Under the pieces are notes generated by a model. That model was not told the origin of the DNA. It ran no database searches and worked only from the letters and a program-made list of their open reading frames with translations. A DNA stretch of 64,000 bases from Elmis aenea. Lineage: Eukaryota; Arthropoda; Insecta; Coleoptera; Elmidae. The first letter of the stretch is position 1; each line of letters opens with the position of its first letter. The stretch lies in the NCBI GenBank assembly GCA_947652605.1, contig CANTFG010000318.1:1-64000 (forward strand), written 5' to 3'. The position numbers were made by a program, and so were the translations under genes. Of the stretch, positions 1 to 13,900 are shown one piece after another.

Positions 1-171
1 CAGAAACAGTTTATCCATCGCCTCTTTACATGAATACAATTGTTTTGCATATGTCTTTCAATGAGCTGGTTTTAATTTTTAATAATTTCCTAAAAATACC
101 GTGCTTTAGTTAATACATATGTTCCTTGAGCGACTATTTCTAAACAATTTTAATTATTGATTTGTATATCA
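1..171. repeat. First complete satellite monomer (reference unit)
   Basis: This is the reference unit for phase. Landmarks in monomer coordinates are: CAGRAACAG at 1-9, ATCGCC near 17-22, GCATATGTC near 47-55, GAGCTGG at 63-69, the poly-T stretch TTTTAATTTTT at 70-80, CCGTGC near 99-104, TAGTTAATAC near 107-116, GAGCGAC at 128-134, and the variable TTCGAA/TTCTAA site at 138-143. The length is a multiple of three (57 codons), so a reading frame stays in register across monomers. This copy has the A variant at the fourth base (CAGAAACAG) and the TTCTAA variant at the variable site. Confidence 0.95.
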
Positions 172-2009
172 CAGGAACAGTTTATCCATCGCCTCTTTAC
201 ATGAATACAATTGTTTTGCATATGTCTTTCAATGAGCTGGTTTTAATTTTTAATAATTTCCTAAAAATACAGTGCTTTAGTTAATACATATGTTCCTTGA
301 GCGACTATTTCTAAACAATTTTAATTATTGATTTGTATATGACAGGAACAGTTTATCCATCGCCTTTTTACATGAATACAATTGTTTTGCATATGTCTTT
401 TAATGAGCTGGTTTTAATTTTTAATAATGTCTTAAAAATACCGTGCTTTAGTTAATACATATGTTCCTTGAGCGACTATTTCTAAACAATTTTAATTATT
501 GATTTGTATATCACAGGAACAGTTTATCCATCGCCTCTTTACATGAATACAATTGTTTTGCATATGTCTTTCAAAGAGCTGGTTTTAATTTTTAATAATT
601 TCCTAAAAATACCGTGCTTTAGTTAATACATATGTTCCTTAAGCGACTATTTCGAAACAATTTCAATTATTGATTTGTATATCACTGGAACAGTTTATCC
701 ATCGCCTCTTTACATGAATACAATTGTTTTGCATATGTCTTTCAATGAGCTGGTTTTAATTTTTAATGATTTCCAAAAAATACCGTGCTTTAGTTCATAC
801 ATATGTTCCTTGAGCGACTATTTCGAAACAATTTTAATTATTGATTTGTATATCACAGAAACAGTTTATCCATCGCCTCTTTACATGAATACAATTGTTT
901 TGCATATGTCTTTCAATGAGCTGGTTTTAATTTTTAATAATTTCCTAAAAATACCGTGCTTTAGTTAATACATATGTTCCTTGAGCGACTATTTCTAAAC
1001 AATTTTAATTATTGATTTGTATATCACAGGAACAGTTTATCCATCGCCTCTTTACATGAATACAATTGTTTTGCATATGTCTTTCAATGAGCTGGTTTTA
1101 ATTTTTAATAATTTCCTAAAAATACAGTGCTTTAGTTAATACATATGTTCCTTGAGCGACTATTTCTGAACAATTTTAATTATTGATTTGTATATGACAG
1201 GAACAGTTTATCCATCGCCTTTTTACATGAATACAATTGTTTTGCATATGTCTTTCAATGAGCTGGTTTTAATTTTTAATAATGTCTTAAAAATACCGTG
1301 CTTTAGTTAATACATATGTTCCTTGAGCGACTATTTCGAAACAATTTTAATTATTGATTTGTATATCACAGGAACAGTTTATCCATCGCCTCTTTACATG
1401 AATACAATTGTTTTGCATATATCTTTCAATGAGCTGGTTTTAATTTTTAATAATTTCCTAAAAATACCGTGCTTTAGTTAATACATATGTTCCTTGAGCG
1501 ACTATTTCGAAACAATTTTAATTATTGATTTGTATATCACAGAAACAGTTTATCCATCGTCTCTTTACATGAATACAATTGTATTGCATATGTCTTTCAA
1601 TGAGCTGGTTTTAATTTTTAATAATTTCCTAAAAATACCGTGCTTTAGTTAATACATATGTTCCTTGAGCGACTATTTCGAAACAATTTTAATTATTGAT
1701 TTGTATATCACAGGACAAGTTTATCCTTCGCATCTTTACATGAATACAATTGTTTTGCATATGTCTTTCAATGAGCTGGTTTTAATTTTTAATAATTTCC
1801 TAAAAATACCGTGCTTTAGTTAATACATATGTTCCTTGAGCGACTATTTTGAAACAATTTTAATTATTGATTTGTATATCACAGGAACAGTTTATCCATC
1901 GCCTCTTTATATGAATACAATTGTTTTGCATATGTCTTTCAATGAGCTGGTTTTAATTTTTAATAATTTCCTAAAAATACCGTGCTTTAGTTAATACATA
2001 TGTTCCTTG

Positions 2010-3420
2010 AGCGACTATTTCTAAACAATTTTAATTATTGATTGGTATATCACAGGAACAGTTTATCCATCGCCTCTTTACATGAATACAATTGTTTTGC
2101 ATATATCTTTCAATGAGCTGGTTTTAATTTTTAATAATTTCCTAAAAATACCGTGCTTTAGTTAATACATATGTTCCTAGAGCGACTATTTCGAAACAAT
2201 TTTAATTATTGATTTGTATATCACAGAAACAGTTTATCCATCGCCTCTTTACATGAATACAATTGTTTTGCATATGTCTTTCAATGAGCTGGTTTTAATT
2301 TTTAATGATTTCCTAAAAATACCGTGCTTTAGTTATTACATATGTTCCTTGAGCGACTATTTTTAAACAATTTTAATTATTGATTTGTATATCACAGGAC
2401 AAGTTTATCCTTCGCATCTTTACATGAATACAATTGTTTTGCATATGTCTTTCAATGAGCTGGTTTTAATTTTTAATAATTTCCTAAAAATACCGTGCTT
2501 TAGTTAATACATATGTTCCTTGAGCGACTATTTCTAAACAATTTTAATTATTGATTTGTATATCACAGGAACAGTTTATCCATCGCCTCTTTACATGAAT
2601 ACAATTGTTTTGCATATGTCTTTCAATGAGCTGGTTTTAATTTTTAATAATTTCTTAAAAATACCGTGCTTTAGTTAATACATATGTTTCTTGAGCGACT
2701 ATTTCTAAACAATTTTAATTATTGATTTGTATATCACAGGAACAGTTTATCCATCGCCTCTTTACATGAATACAATTGTTTTGCATATGTCTTTTAATGA
2801 GCTGGTTTTAATTTTTAATAATTTCCTAAAAATACCGTGCTTTAGTTAATACATATGTTCCTTAAGCGACTATTTCTAAACAATTTTAATTATTGATTGG
2901 TATATCACAGGAACAGTTTATCCATCGCCTCTTTACATGAATACAATTGTTTTGCATATATCTTTCAATGAGCTGGTTTTAATTTTTAATAATTTCCTAA
3001 AAATACCGTGCTTTAGTTAATACATATGTTCCTAGAGCGACTATTTCGAAACAATTTTAATTATTGATTTGTATATCACAGAAACAGTTTATCCATCGCC
3101 TCTTTACATGAATACAATTGTTTTGCATATGTCTTTCAATGAGCTGGTTTTAATTTTTAATGATTTCCTAAAAATACCGTGCTTTAGTTATTACATATGT
3201 TCCTTGAGCGACTATTTTTAAACAATTTTAATTATTGATTTGTATATCACAGGACAAGTTTATCCTTCGCATCTTTACATGAATACAATTGTTTTGCATA
3301 TGTCTTTCAATGAGCTGGTTTTAATTTTTAATAATTTCCTAAAAATACCGTGCTTTAGTTAATACATATGTTCCTTGAGCGACTATTTCTAAACAATTTT
3401 AATTATTGATTTGTATATCA
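2010..3420. repeat. 5-monomer (855-bp) tandem duplication
   Basis: The segment from about 2010 to 2565 recurs at about 2865-3420, offset 855 bp (5 x 171). The pairs are GATTGGTATATC near 2039 and 2894, CCTAGAGCG near 2176 and 3031, AGTTATTAC near 2333 and 3188, TTTTTAAAC near 2361 and 3216, and the GGACAAG monomer near 2398 and 3253. The CCTAGAGCG and AGTTATTAC variants are rare elsewhere, which makes a recent duplication the simplest reading. Confidence 0.8.
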
Positions 3421-4436
3421 CAGAAACAGTTTATCCATCGCCTCTTTACATGAATACAATTGTTTTGCATATGTCTTTCAATGAGCTGGTTTTAATTTTT
3501 AATAATTTCCTAAAAATACAGTGCTTTAGTTAATACATATGTTCCTTGAGCGACTATTTCTAAACAATTTTAATTATTGATTTGTATATGACAGGAACAG
3601 TTTATCCATCGCTTTTTTACATGAATACAATTGTTTTGCATATGTCTTTCAATGAGCTGGTTTTAATTTTTAATAATGTCTTAAAAATACCGTGCTTTAG
3701 TTAATACATATGTTCCTTGAGCGACTATTTCGAAACAATTTTAATTATTGATTTGTATATCACAGGAACAGTTTATCCATCGCCTTTTTACATGAATACA
3801 ATTGTTTTGCATATGTCTCTCAATGAGCTGGTTTTAATTTTTAATAATGTCTTAAAAATACCGTGCTTTAGTTAATACATATGTTCCTTGAGCGACTATT
3901 TCGAAACAATTTTAATTATTGATTTGTATATCACAGGAACAGTTTATCCATCGCCTCTTTACATGAATACAATTGTTTTGCATATGTCTTTCAATGAGCT
4001 GGTTTTAATTTTTAATGATTTCCTAAAAATACCGTGCTTTAGTTAATACATATGTTCCTTGAGCGACTATTTCTAAACAATTTTAATTATTGATTTGTAT
4101 ATCACAGGAACAGTTTATCCATCGCTTCTTTACATGAATACAATTGTTTTGCATATGTCTTTCAATGAGCTGGTTTTAATTTTTAATAATTTCCTAAAAA
4201 TACCGTGCTTTAGTTAATACATATATTCCTTGAGCGACTATTTCTGAACAATTTTAATTATTGATTTGTATATCACAGGAACAGTTTATCCATCGCCTCT
4301 TTACATGAATACAATTGTTTTGCATATGTCTTTCAAAGAGCTGGTTTTAATTTTTAATAATTTCCTAAAAATACCGTGCTTTAGTTAATACATATGTTCC
4401 TTAAGCGACTATTTCGAAACAATTTCAATTATTGAT

Positions 4437-5980
4437 TTGTATATCACTGGAACAGTTTATCCATCGCCTCTTTACATGAATACAATTGTTTTGCATATGT
4501 CTTTCAATGAGCTGGTTTTAATTTTTAATGATTTCCAAAAAATACCGTGCTTTAGTTCATACATATGTTCCTTGAGCGACTATTTCGAAACAATTTTAAT
4601 TATTGATTTGTATATCACAGAAACAGTTTATCCATCGCCTCTTTACATGAATACAATTGTTTTGCATATGTCTTTCAATGAGCTGGTTTTAATTTTTAAT
4701 AATTTCCTAAAAATACCGTGCTTTAGTTAATACATATGTTCCTTGAGCGACTATTTCTAAACAATTTTAATTATTGATTTGTATATCACAGGAACAGTTT
4801 ATCCATCGCCTCTTTACATGAATACAATTGTTTTGCATATGTCTTTCAATGAGCTGGTTTTAATTTTTAATAATTTCCTAAAAATACAGTGCTTTAGTTA
4901 ATACATATGTTCCTTGAGCGACTATTTCTAAACAATTTTAATTATTGATTTGTATATGACAGGAACAGTTTATCCATCGCCTTTTTACATGAATACAATT
5001 GTTTTGCATATGTCTTTTAATGAGCTGGTTTTAATTTTTAATAATGTCTTAAAAATACCGTGCTTTAGTTAATACATATGTTCCTTGAGCGACTATTTCT
5101 AAACAATTTTAATTATTGATTTGTATATCACAGGAACAGTTTATCCATCGCCTCTTTACATGAATACAATTGTTTTGCATATGTCTTTCAAAGAGCTGGT
5201 TTTAATTTTTAATAATTTCCTAAAAATACCGTGCTTTAGTTAATACATATGTTCCTTAAGCGACTATTTCGAAACAATTTCAATTATTGATTTGTATATC
5301 ACAGGAACAGTTTATCCATCGCCTCTTTACATGAATACAATTGTTTTGCATATGTCTTTCAAAGAGCTGGTTTTAATTTTTAATAATTTCCTAAAAATAC
5401 CGTGCTTTAGTTCATACATATGTTCCTTGAGCGACTATTTCGAAACAATTTTAATTATTGATTTGTATATCACAGAAACAGTTTATCCATCGCCTCTTTA
5501 CATGAATACAATTGTTTTGCATATGTCTTTCAATGAGCTGGTTTTAATTTTTAATAATTTCCTAAAAATACCGTGCTTTAGTTAATACATATGTTCCTTG
5601 AGCGACTATTTCTAAACAATTTTAATTATTGATTTGTATATCACAGGAACAGTTTATCCATCGCCTCTTTACATGAATACAATTGTTTTGCATATGTCTT
5701 TCAATGAGCTGGTTTTAATTTTTAATAATTTCCTAAAAATACAGTGCTTTAGTTAATACATATGTTCCTTGAGCGACTATTTCTAAACAATTTTAATTAT
5801 TGATTTGTATATGACAGGAACAGTTTATCCATCGCCTTTTTACATGAATACAATTGTTTTGCATATGTCTTTCAATGAGCTGGTTTTAATTTTTAATAAT
5901 GTCTTAAAAATACCGTGCTTTAGTTAATACATATGTTCCTTGAGCGACTATTTCGAAACAATTTTAATTATTGATTTGTA
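4437..5980. repeat. 5-monomer (855-bp) tandem duplication carrying the TCA-variant monomer
   Basis: The monomer in which the usual TAA (monomer 111-113) reads TCA occurs in frames starting at 4437 and 5292, exactly 855 bp apart. Each is followed by the same ordered variants: CAGAAACAG, then CAGTGC, then TATGACAGG with CCTTTTTAC, then AATGTCTTA. Differences such as CACTGG against CACAGG, and CAAAGAG instead of CAATGAG in the second copy, show that the two copies have diverged or exchanged sequence with neighbours. Confidence 0.75.
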
Positions 5981-7477
5981 TATCACAGGAACAGTTTATC
6001 CATCGCCTCTTTACATGAATACAATTGTTTTGCATATATCTTTCAATGAGCTGGTTTTAATTTTTAATAATTTCCTAAAAATACCGTGCTTTAGTTAATA
6101 CATATGTTCCTTGAGCGACTATTTCGAAACAATTTTAATTATTGATTTGTATATCACAGAAACAGTTTATCCATCGTCTCTTTACATGAATACAATTGTA
6201 TTGCATATGTCTTTCAATGAGCTGGTTTTAATTTTTAATGATTTCCTAAAAATACCGTGCTTTAGTTAATACATATGTTCCTTGAGCGACTATTTCGAAA
6301 CAATTTTAATTATTGATTTGTATATCACAGGACAAGTTTATCCTTCGCATCTTTACATGAATACAATTGTTTTGCATATGTCTTTCAATGAGCTGGTTTT
6401 AATTTTTAATAATTTCCTAAAAATACCGTGCTTTAGTTAATACATATGTTCCTTGAGCGACTATTTCTAAACAATTTTAATTATTGATTTGTATATCACA
6501 GGAACAGTTTATCCATCGCCTCTTTATATGAATACAATTGTTTTGCATATGTCTTTCAATGAGCTGGTTTTAATTTTTAATAATTTCCTAAAAATACCGT
6601 GCTTTAGTTAATACATATGTTCCTTGAGCGACTATTTCTAAACAATTTTAATTATTGATTGGTATATCACAGGAACAGTTTATCCATCGCCTCTTTACAT
6701 GAATACAATTGTTTTGCATATATCTTTCAATGAGCTGGTTTTAATTTTTAATAATTTCCTAAAAATACCGTGCTTTAGTTAATACATATGTTCCTAGAGC
6801 GACTATTTCGAAACAATTTTAATTATTGATTTGTATATCACAGAAACAGTTTATCCATCGCCTCTTTACATGAATACAATTGTTTTGCATATGTCTTTCA
6901 ATGAGCTGGTTTTAATTTTTAATGATTTCCTAAAAATACCGTGCTTTAGTTATTACATATGTTCCTTGAGCGACTATTTTTAAACAATTTTAATTATTGA
7001 TTTGTATATCACAGGACAAGTTTATCCTTCGCATCTTTACATGAATACAAATGTTTTGCATATGTCTTTCAATGAGCTGGTTTTAATTTTTAATAATTTC
7101 CTAAAAATACCGTGCTTTAGTTAATACATATGTTCCTTGAGCGACTATTTCTAAACAATTTTAATTATTGATTTGTATATCACAGGAACAGTTTATCCAT
7201 CGCCTCTTTACATGAATACAATTGTTTTGCATATGTCTTTCAATGAGCTGGTTTTAATTTTTAATAATTTCTTAAAAATACCGTGCTTTAGTTAATACAT
7301 ATGTTTCTTGAGCGACTATTTCTAAACAATTTTAATTATTGATTTGTATATCACAGGAACAGTTTATCCATCGCCTCTTTACATGAATACAATTGTTTTG
7401 CATATGTCTTTTAATGAGCTGGTTTTAATTTTTAATAATTTCCTAAAAATACCGTGCTTTAGTTAATACATATGTTC

Positions 7478-10400
7478 CTTAAGCGACTATTTCGAAACAA
7501 TTTTAATTATAGATTTGTATATCACAGGAACAGTTTATCCATCGCCTCTTTACATGAATACAATTGTTTTGCATATGTCTTTCAATGAGCTGGTTTTAAT
7601 TTTTAATAATTTTCTAAAAATACCGTGCTTTAGTTAATACATATGTTCCTTGAGCGACTATTTCGAAACAATTTTAATTATTGATTTGTATATTACAGGA
7701 ACAGTTTATCTATCGCCTCTTTACATGTATACAATTGTTTTGCATATGTCTTTCAAAGAGCTGGTTTTAATTTTTAATAATTTCCTAAAAATACCGTGCT
7801 TTAGTTAATACATATGTTCCTTGAGCGACTATTTCGAAACAATTTTAATTATTGATTTGTATATCACAGGAACAGTTTATCCATCGCCTCTTTACATGAA
7901 TACAATTGTTTTGCATATGTCTTTCAATGAGCTGGTTTTAATTTTTAATAATTTCCTAAAAATACCGTGCTTTAGTTAATACATATGTTCCTTAAGCGAC
8001 TATTTCGAAAAAATTTCAATTATTGATTTGTATATCACAGAAACAGTTTATCCATCGCCTCTTTACATGAATACAATTGTTTTGCATATGTCTTTCAATG
8101 AGCTGGTTTTAATTTTTAATAATTTCCTAAAAATACCGTGCTTTAGTTAATACATATGTTCCTTGGGCGACTATTTCTAAACAATTTTAATTATTGATTT
8201 GTATATCACAGGAACAGTTTATCCATCGCCTCTTTACATGAATACAATTGTTTTGCATATGTCTTTCAATGAGCTGGTTTAAATTTTTAATAATTTCCTA
8301 AAAATACCGTGCTTTAGTTAATACATATGTTCCTTGAGCGACTATTTCTAAACAATTTTAATTATTGATTTGTATATCACAGGAACAGTTTATCCATCGC
8401 CTCTTTACATGAATACAATTGTTTTGCATATGTCTTTCAATGAGCTGGTTTTAATTTTTAATAATTTCCTAAAAATACAGTGCTTTAGTTAATACATATG
8501 TTCCTTGAGCGACTATTTCTAAACAATTTTAATTATTGATTTGTATATGACAGGAACAGTTTATCCATCGCCTTTTTACATGAATACAATTGTTTTGCAT
8601 ATGTCTTTCAATGAGCTGGTTTTAATTTTTAATAATGTCTTAAAAATACCGTGCTTTAGTTAATACATATGTTCCTTGAGCGACTATTTCTAAACAATTT
8701 TAATTATTGATTTGTATATCACAGGAACAGTTTATCCATCGCCTCTTTACATGAATACAATTGTTTTGCATATGTCTTTCAAAGAGCTGGTTTTAATTTT
8801 TAATAATTTCCTAAAAATACCGTGCTTTAGTTAATACATATGTTCCTTAAGCGACTATTTCGAAACAATTTCAATTATTGATTTGTATATCACTGGAACA
8901 GTTTATCCATCGCCTCTTTACATGAATACAATTGTTTTGCATATGTCTTTCAATGAGCTGGTTTTAATTTTTAATGATTTCCAAAAAATACCGTGCTTTA
9001 GTTCATACATATGTTCCTTGAGCGACTATTTCTAAACAATTTTAATTATTGATTTGTATATCACAGGAACAGTTTATCCATCGCCTCTTTACATGAATAC
9101 AATTGTTTTGCATATGTCTTTCAATGAGCTGGTTTTATTTTTTAATGATTTCCTAAAAATACAGTGCTTTAGTTAATACATATGTTCCTTGAGCGACTAT
9201 TTCTAAACAATTTTAATTATTGATTTGTATATGACAGGAACAGTTTATCCATCGCCTTTTTACATGAATACAATTGTTTTGCATATGTCTTTCAATGAGC
9301 TGGTTTTAATTTTTAATAATGTCTTAAAAATACCGTGCTTTAGTTAATACATATGTTCCTTAAGCGACTATTTCGAAACAATTTTAATTATTGATTTGTA
9401 TATCACAGGAACAGTTTATCCATCGCCTCTTTACATGAATACAATTGTTTTGCATATATCTTTCAATGAGCTGGTTTTAATTTTTAATAATTTCCTAAAA
9501 ATACCGTGCTTTAGTTAATACATATGTTCCTTGAGCGACTATTTCGAAACAATTTTAATTATTGATTTGTATATCACAGAAACAGTTTATCCATCGTCTC
9601 TTTACATGAATACAATTGTATTGCATATGTCTTTCAATGAGCTGGTTTTAATTTTTAATAATTTCCTAAAAATACCGTGCTTTAGTTAATACATATGTTC
9701 CTTGAGCGACTATTTCGAAACAATTTTAATTATTGATTTGTATATCACAGGACAAGTTTATCCTTGGCATCTTTACATGAATACAATTGTTTTGCATATG
9801 TCTTTCAATGAGCTGGTTTTAATTTTTAATAATTTCCTAAAAATACCGTGCTTTAGTTAATACATATGTTCCTTGAGCGACTATTTTGAAACAATTTTAA
9901 TTATTGATTTGTATATCACAGGAACAGTTTATCCATCGCCTCTTTATATGAATACAATTGTTTTGCATATGTCTTTCAATGAGCTGGTTTTAATTTTTAA
10001 TAATTTCCTAAAAATACAGTGCTTTAGTTAATACATATGTTCCTTGAGCGACTATTTCTAAACAATTTTAATTATTGATTTGTATATGACAGGAACAGTT
10101 TATCCATCGCCTTTTTACATGAATACAATTGTTTTGCATATGTCTTTCAATGAGCTGGTTTTAATTTTTAATAATGTCTTAAAAATACCGTGCTTTAGTT
10201 AATACATATGTTCCTTGAGCGACTATTTCGAAACAATTTTAATTATTGATTTGTATATCACAGGAACAGTTTATCCATCGCCTTTTTACATGAATACAAT
10301 TGTTTTGCATATGTCTTTCAATGAGCTGGTTTTAATTTTTAATAATGTCTTAAAAATACCGTGCTTTAGTTAATACATATGTTCCTTGAGCGACTATTTC

Positions 10401-10950
10401 GAAACAATTTTAATTATTGATTTGTATATCACAGGAACAGTTTATCCATCGCCTCTTTACATGAATACAATTGTTTTGCATATGTCTTTCAATGAGCTGG
10501 TTTTAATTTTTAATAATTTCCTAAAAATACCGTGCTTTAGTTAATACATATGTTCCTTGAGCGACTATTTCTAAACAATTTTAATTATTGATTTGTATAT
10601 CACAGGAACAGTTTATCCATCGCTTCTTTACATGAATACAATTGTTTTGCATATTTCTTTCAATGAGCTGGTTTTAATTTTTAATAATTTCCTAAAAATA
10701 CCGTGCTTTAGTTAATACATATATTCCTTGAGCGACTATTTCTGAACAATTTTAATTATTGATTTGTATATCACAGGAACAGTTTATCCATCGCCTCTTT
10801 ACATGAATACAATTGTTTTGCATATGTCTTTCAAAGAGCTGGTTTTAATTTTTAATAATTTCCTAAAAATACCGTGCTTTAGTTAATACATATATTCCTT
10901 GAGCGACTATTTCTGAACAATTTTAATTATTGATTTGTATATCACAGGAA
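7478..10950. repeat. Satellite segment with locally shuffled variants
   Basis: Ordinary 171-bp monomers in mixed order. It holds the TATAGATTT monomer (near 7509), a TATTACAGG/CATGTATAC monomer (near 7692-7728), and a TCA-variant monomer near 8883 whose dimer frame is closed by TTCTAA. Two tandem copies of the ATATTCC/TCTGAAC type follow near 10730 and 10901, the first next to a rare ATATTTCTTT variant near 10651. I see no gene or foreign insert. Confidence 0.75.
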
Positions 10951-13900
10951 CAGTTTATCCATCGCCTCTTTACATGAATACAATTGTTTTGCATATGTCT
11001 TTCAAAGAGCTGGTTTTAATTTTTAATAATTTCCTAAAAATACCGTGCTTTAGTTAATACATATGTTCCTTAAGCGACTATTTCGAAACAATTTCAATTA
11101 TTGATTTGTATATCACTGGAACAGTTTATCCATCGCCTCTTTACATGAATACAATTGTTTTGCATATGTCTTTCAATGAGCTGGTTTTAATTTTTAATGA
11201 TTTCCAAAAAATACCGTGCTTTAGTTCATACATATGTTCCTTGAGCGACTATTTCGAAACAATTTTAATTATTGATTTGTATATCACAGGAACAGTTTAT
11301 CCATCGCCTCTTTACATGAATACAATTGTTTTGCATATGTCTTTCAATGAGCTGGTTTTAATTTTTAATAATTTCCTAAAAATACCGTGCTTTAGTTAAT
11401 ACATATGTTCCTTGAGCGACTATTTCTAAACAATTTTAATTATTGATTTGTATATCACAGGAACAGTTTATCCATCGCTTCTTTACATGAATACAATTGT
11501 TTTGCATATGTCTTTCAATGAGCTGGTTTTAATTTTTAATAATTTCCTAAAAATACCGTGCTTTAGTTAATACATATGTTCCTTGAGCGACTATTTCTAA
11601 ACAATTTTAATTATTGATTTGTATATCACAGGAACAGTTTATCCATCGCTTCTTTACATGAATACAATTGTTTTGCATATGTCTTTCAATGAGCTGGTTT
11701 TAATTTTTAATAATGTCTTAAAAATACCGTGCTTTAGTTAATACATATGTTCCTTGAGCGACTATTTCGAAACAATTTTAATTATTGATTTGTATATCAC
11801 AGGAACAGTTTATCCATCGCCTCTTTACATGAATACAATTGTTTTGCATATGTCTTTTAATGAGCTGGTTTTAATTTTTAATAATTTCCTAAAAATACCG
11901 TGCTTTAGTTAATACATATGTTCCTTGAGCGACTATTTCTAAACAATTTTAATTATTGATTTGTATATCACAGGAACAGTTTACACATCGCTTCTTTACA
12001 TGAATACAATTGTTTTGCATATGTCTTTCAATGAGCTGGTTTTAATTTTTAATAATTTCCTAAAAATACCGTGCTTTCGTTAATACATATGTTCCTTGAG
12101 CGACTATTTCTAAACAATTTTAATTATTGATTTGTATATCACAGGAACAGTTTATCCATCGCCTCTTTACATGAATACAATTGTTTTGCATATGTCTTTC
12201 AATGAGCTGGTTTTAATTTTTAATAATTTCCTAAAAATACAGTGCTTTAGTTAATACATATGTTCCTTGAGCGACTATTTCTAAACAATTTTAATTATTG
12301 ATTTGTATATGACAGGAACAGTTTATCCATCGCCTTTTTACATGAATACAATTGTTTTGCATATGTCTTTCAATGAGCTGGTTTTAATTTTTAATAATGT
12401 CTTAAAAATACCGTGCTTTAGTTAATACATATGTTCCTTGAGCGACTATTTCGAAACAATTTTAATTATTGATTTGTATATCACAGGAACAGTTTATCCA
12501 TCGCCTCTTTACATGAATACAATTGTTTTGCATATATCTTTCAATGAGCTGGTTTTAATTTTTAATAATTTCCTAAAAATACCGTGCTTTAGTTAATACA
12601 TATGTTCCTTGAGCGACTATTTCGAAACAATTTTAATTATTGATTTGTATATCACAGAAACAGTTTATCCATCGTCTCTTTACATGAATACAATTGTATT
12701 GCATATGTCTTTCAATGAGCTGGTTTTAATTTTGAATAATTTCCTAAAAATACCGTGCTTTAGTTAATACATATGTTCCTTGAGCGACTATTTCGAAACA
12801 ATTTTAATTATTGATTTGTATATCACAGGACAAGTTTATCCTTCGCATCTTTACATGAATACAATTGTTTTGCATATGTCTTTCAATGAGCTGGTTTTAA
12901 TTTTTAATAATTTCCTAAAAATACCGTGCTTTAGTTAATACATATGTTCCTTGAGCGACTATTTTGAAACAATTTTAATTATTGATTTGTATATCACAGG
13001 AACAGTTTATCCATCGCCTCTTTATATGAATACAATTGTTTTGCATATGTCTTTCAATGAGCTGGTTTTAATTTTTAATAATTTCCTAAAAATACAGTGC
13101 TTTAGTTAATACATATGTTCCTTGAGCGACTATTTCTAAACAATTTTAATTATTGATTTGTATATGACAGGAACAGTTTATCCATCGCCGTTTTACATGA
13201 ATACAATTGTTTTGCATATGTCTTTCAATGAGCTGGTTTTAATTTTTAATAATGTCTTAAAAATACCGTGCTTTAGTTAATACATATGTTCCTTGAGCGA
13301 CTATTTCTAAACAATTTTAATTATTGATTTGTATATCACAGGAACAGTTTATCCATCGCCTCTTTACATGAATACAATTGTTTTGCATATGTCTTTCAAA
13401 GAGCTGGTTTTAATTTTTAATAATTTCCTAAAAATACCGTGCTTTAGTTAATACATATGTTCCTTAAGCGACTATTTCGAAACAATTTCAATTATTGATT
13501 TGTATATCACTGGAACAGTTTATCCATCGCCTCTTTACATGAATACAATTGTTTTGCATATGTCTTTCAATGAGCTGGTTTTAATTTTTAATGATTTCCA
13601 AAAAATACCGTGCTTTAGTTCATACATATGTTCCTTGAGCGACTATTTCGAAACAATTTTAATTATTGATTTGTATATCACAGGAACAGTTTATCCATCG
13701 CCTCTTTACATGAATACAATTGTTTTGCATATGTCTTTCAATGAGCTGGTTTTAATTTTTAATAATTTCCTAAAAATACCGTGCTTTAGTTAATACATAT
13801 GTTCCTTGAGCGACTATTTCTAAACAATTTTAATTATTGATTTGTATATCACAGGAACAGTTTATCCATCGCTTCTTTACATGAATACAATTGTTTTGCA

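Larger units (their letters stand above)
1..7477. repeat. 27-monomer duplication: 1-2860 copied at 4618-7477
   Basis: Rare markers recur at an offset of 4617 bp (27 x 171). TCTTTTAATGAG near 395 recurs near 5012, ATATCTTTC near 1419 near 6036, CATCGTCTC near 1555 near 6172, CCTAGAGCG near 2176 near 6793, AGTTATTAC near 2333 near 6950, TTTTTAAAC near 2361 near 6978, and TTTCTTGAG near 2688 near 7305. The match breaks near 2870, where the left copy re-enters an earlier 5-monomer segment while the right copy goes on to the TATAGATTT monomer. One visible difference inside the match is TTTTGAAAC near 1848 against TTTCTAAAC near 6465. The limits are approximate because neighbouring monomers are so similar. 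Confidence 0.8.

Noticed and set aside
130..155. CENP-B box in the monomer
   Set aside because: The TTTCGAAACA segment matches the TTCG and the following A of the box, but the required CGGG is absent (ATTTTA instead), and most monomers lose the TTCG. No support.
675..968. 97-codon open frames repeated about 20 times in the satellite, as possible genes
   Set aside because: They are two satellite monomers read through where TAA became TCA. They start from a non-ATG codon, have no homology I recognise, and occur wherever that monomer variant occurs. I treat them as by-products of the repeat.
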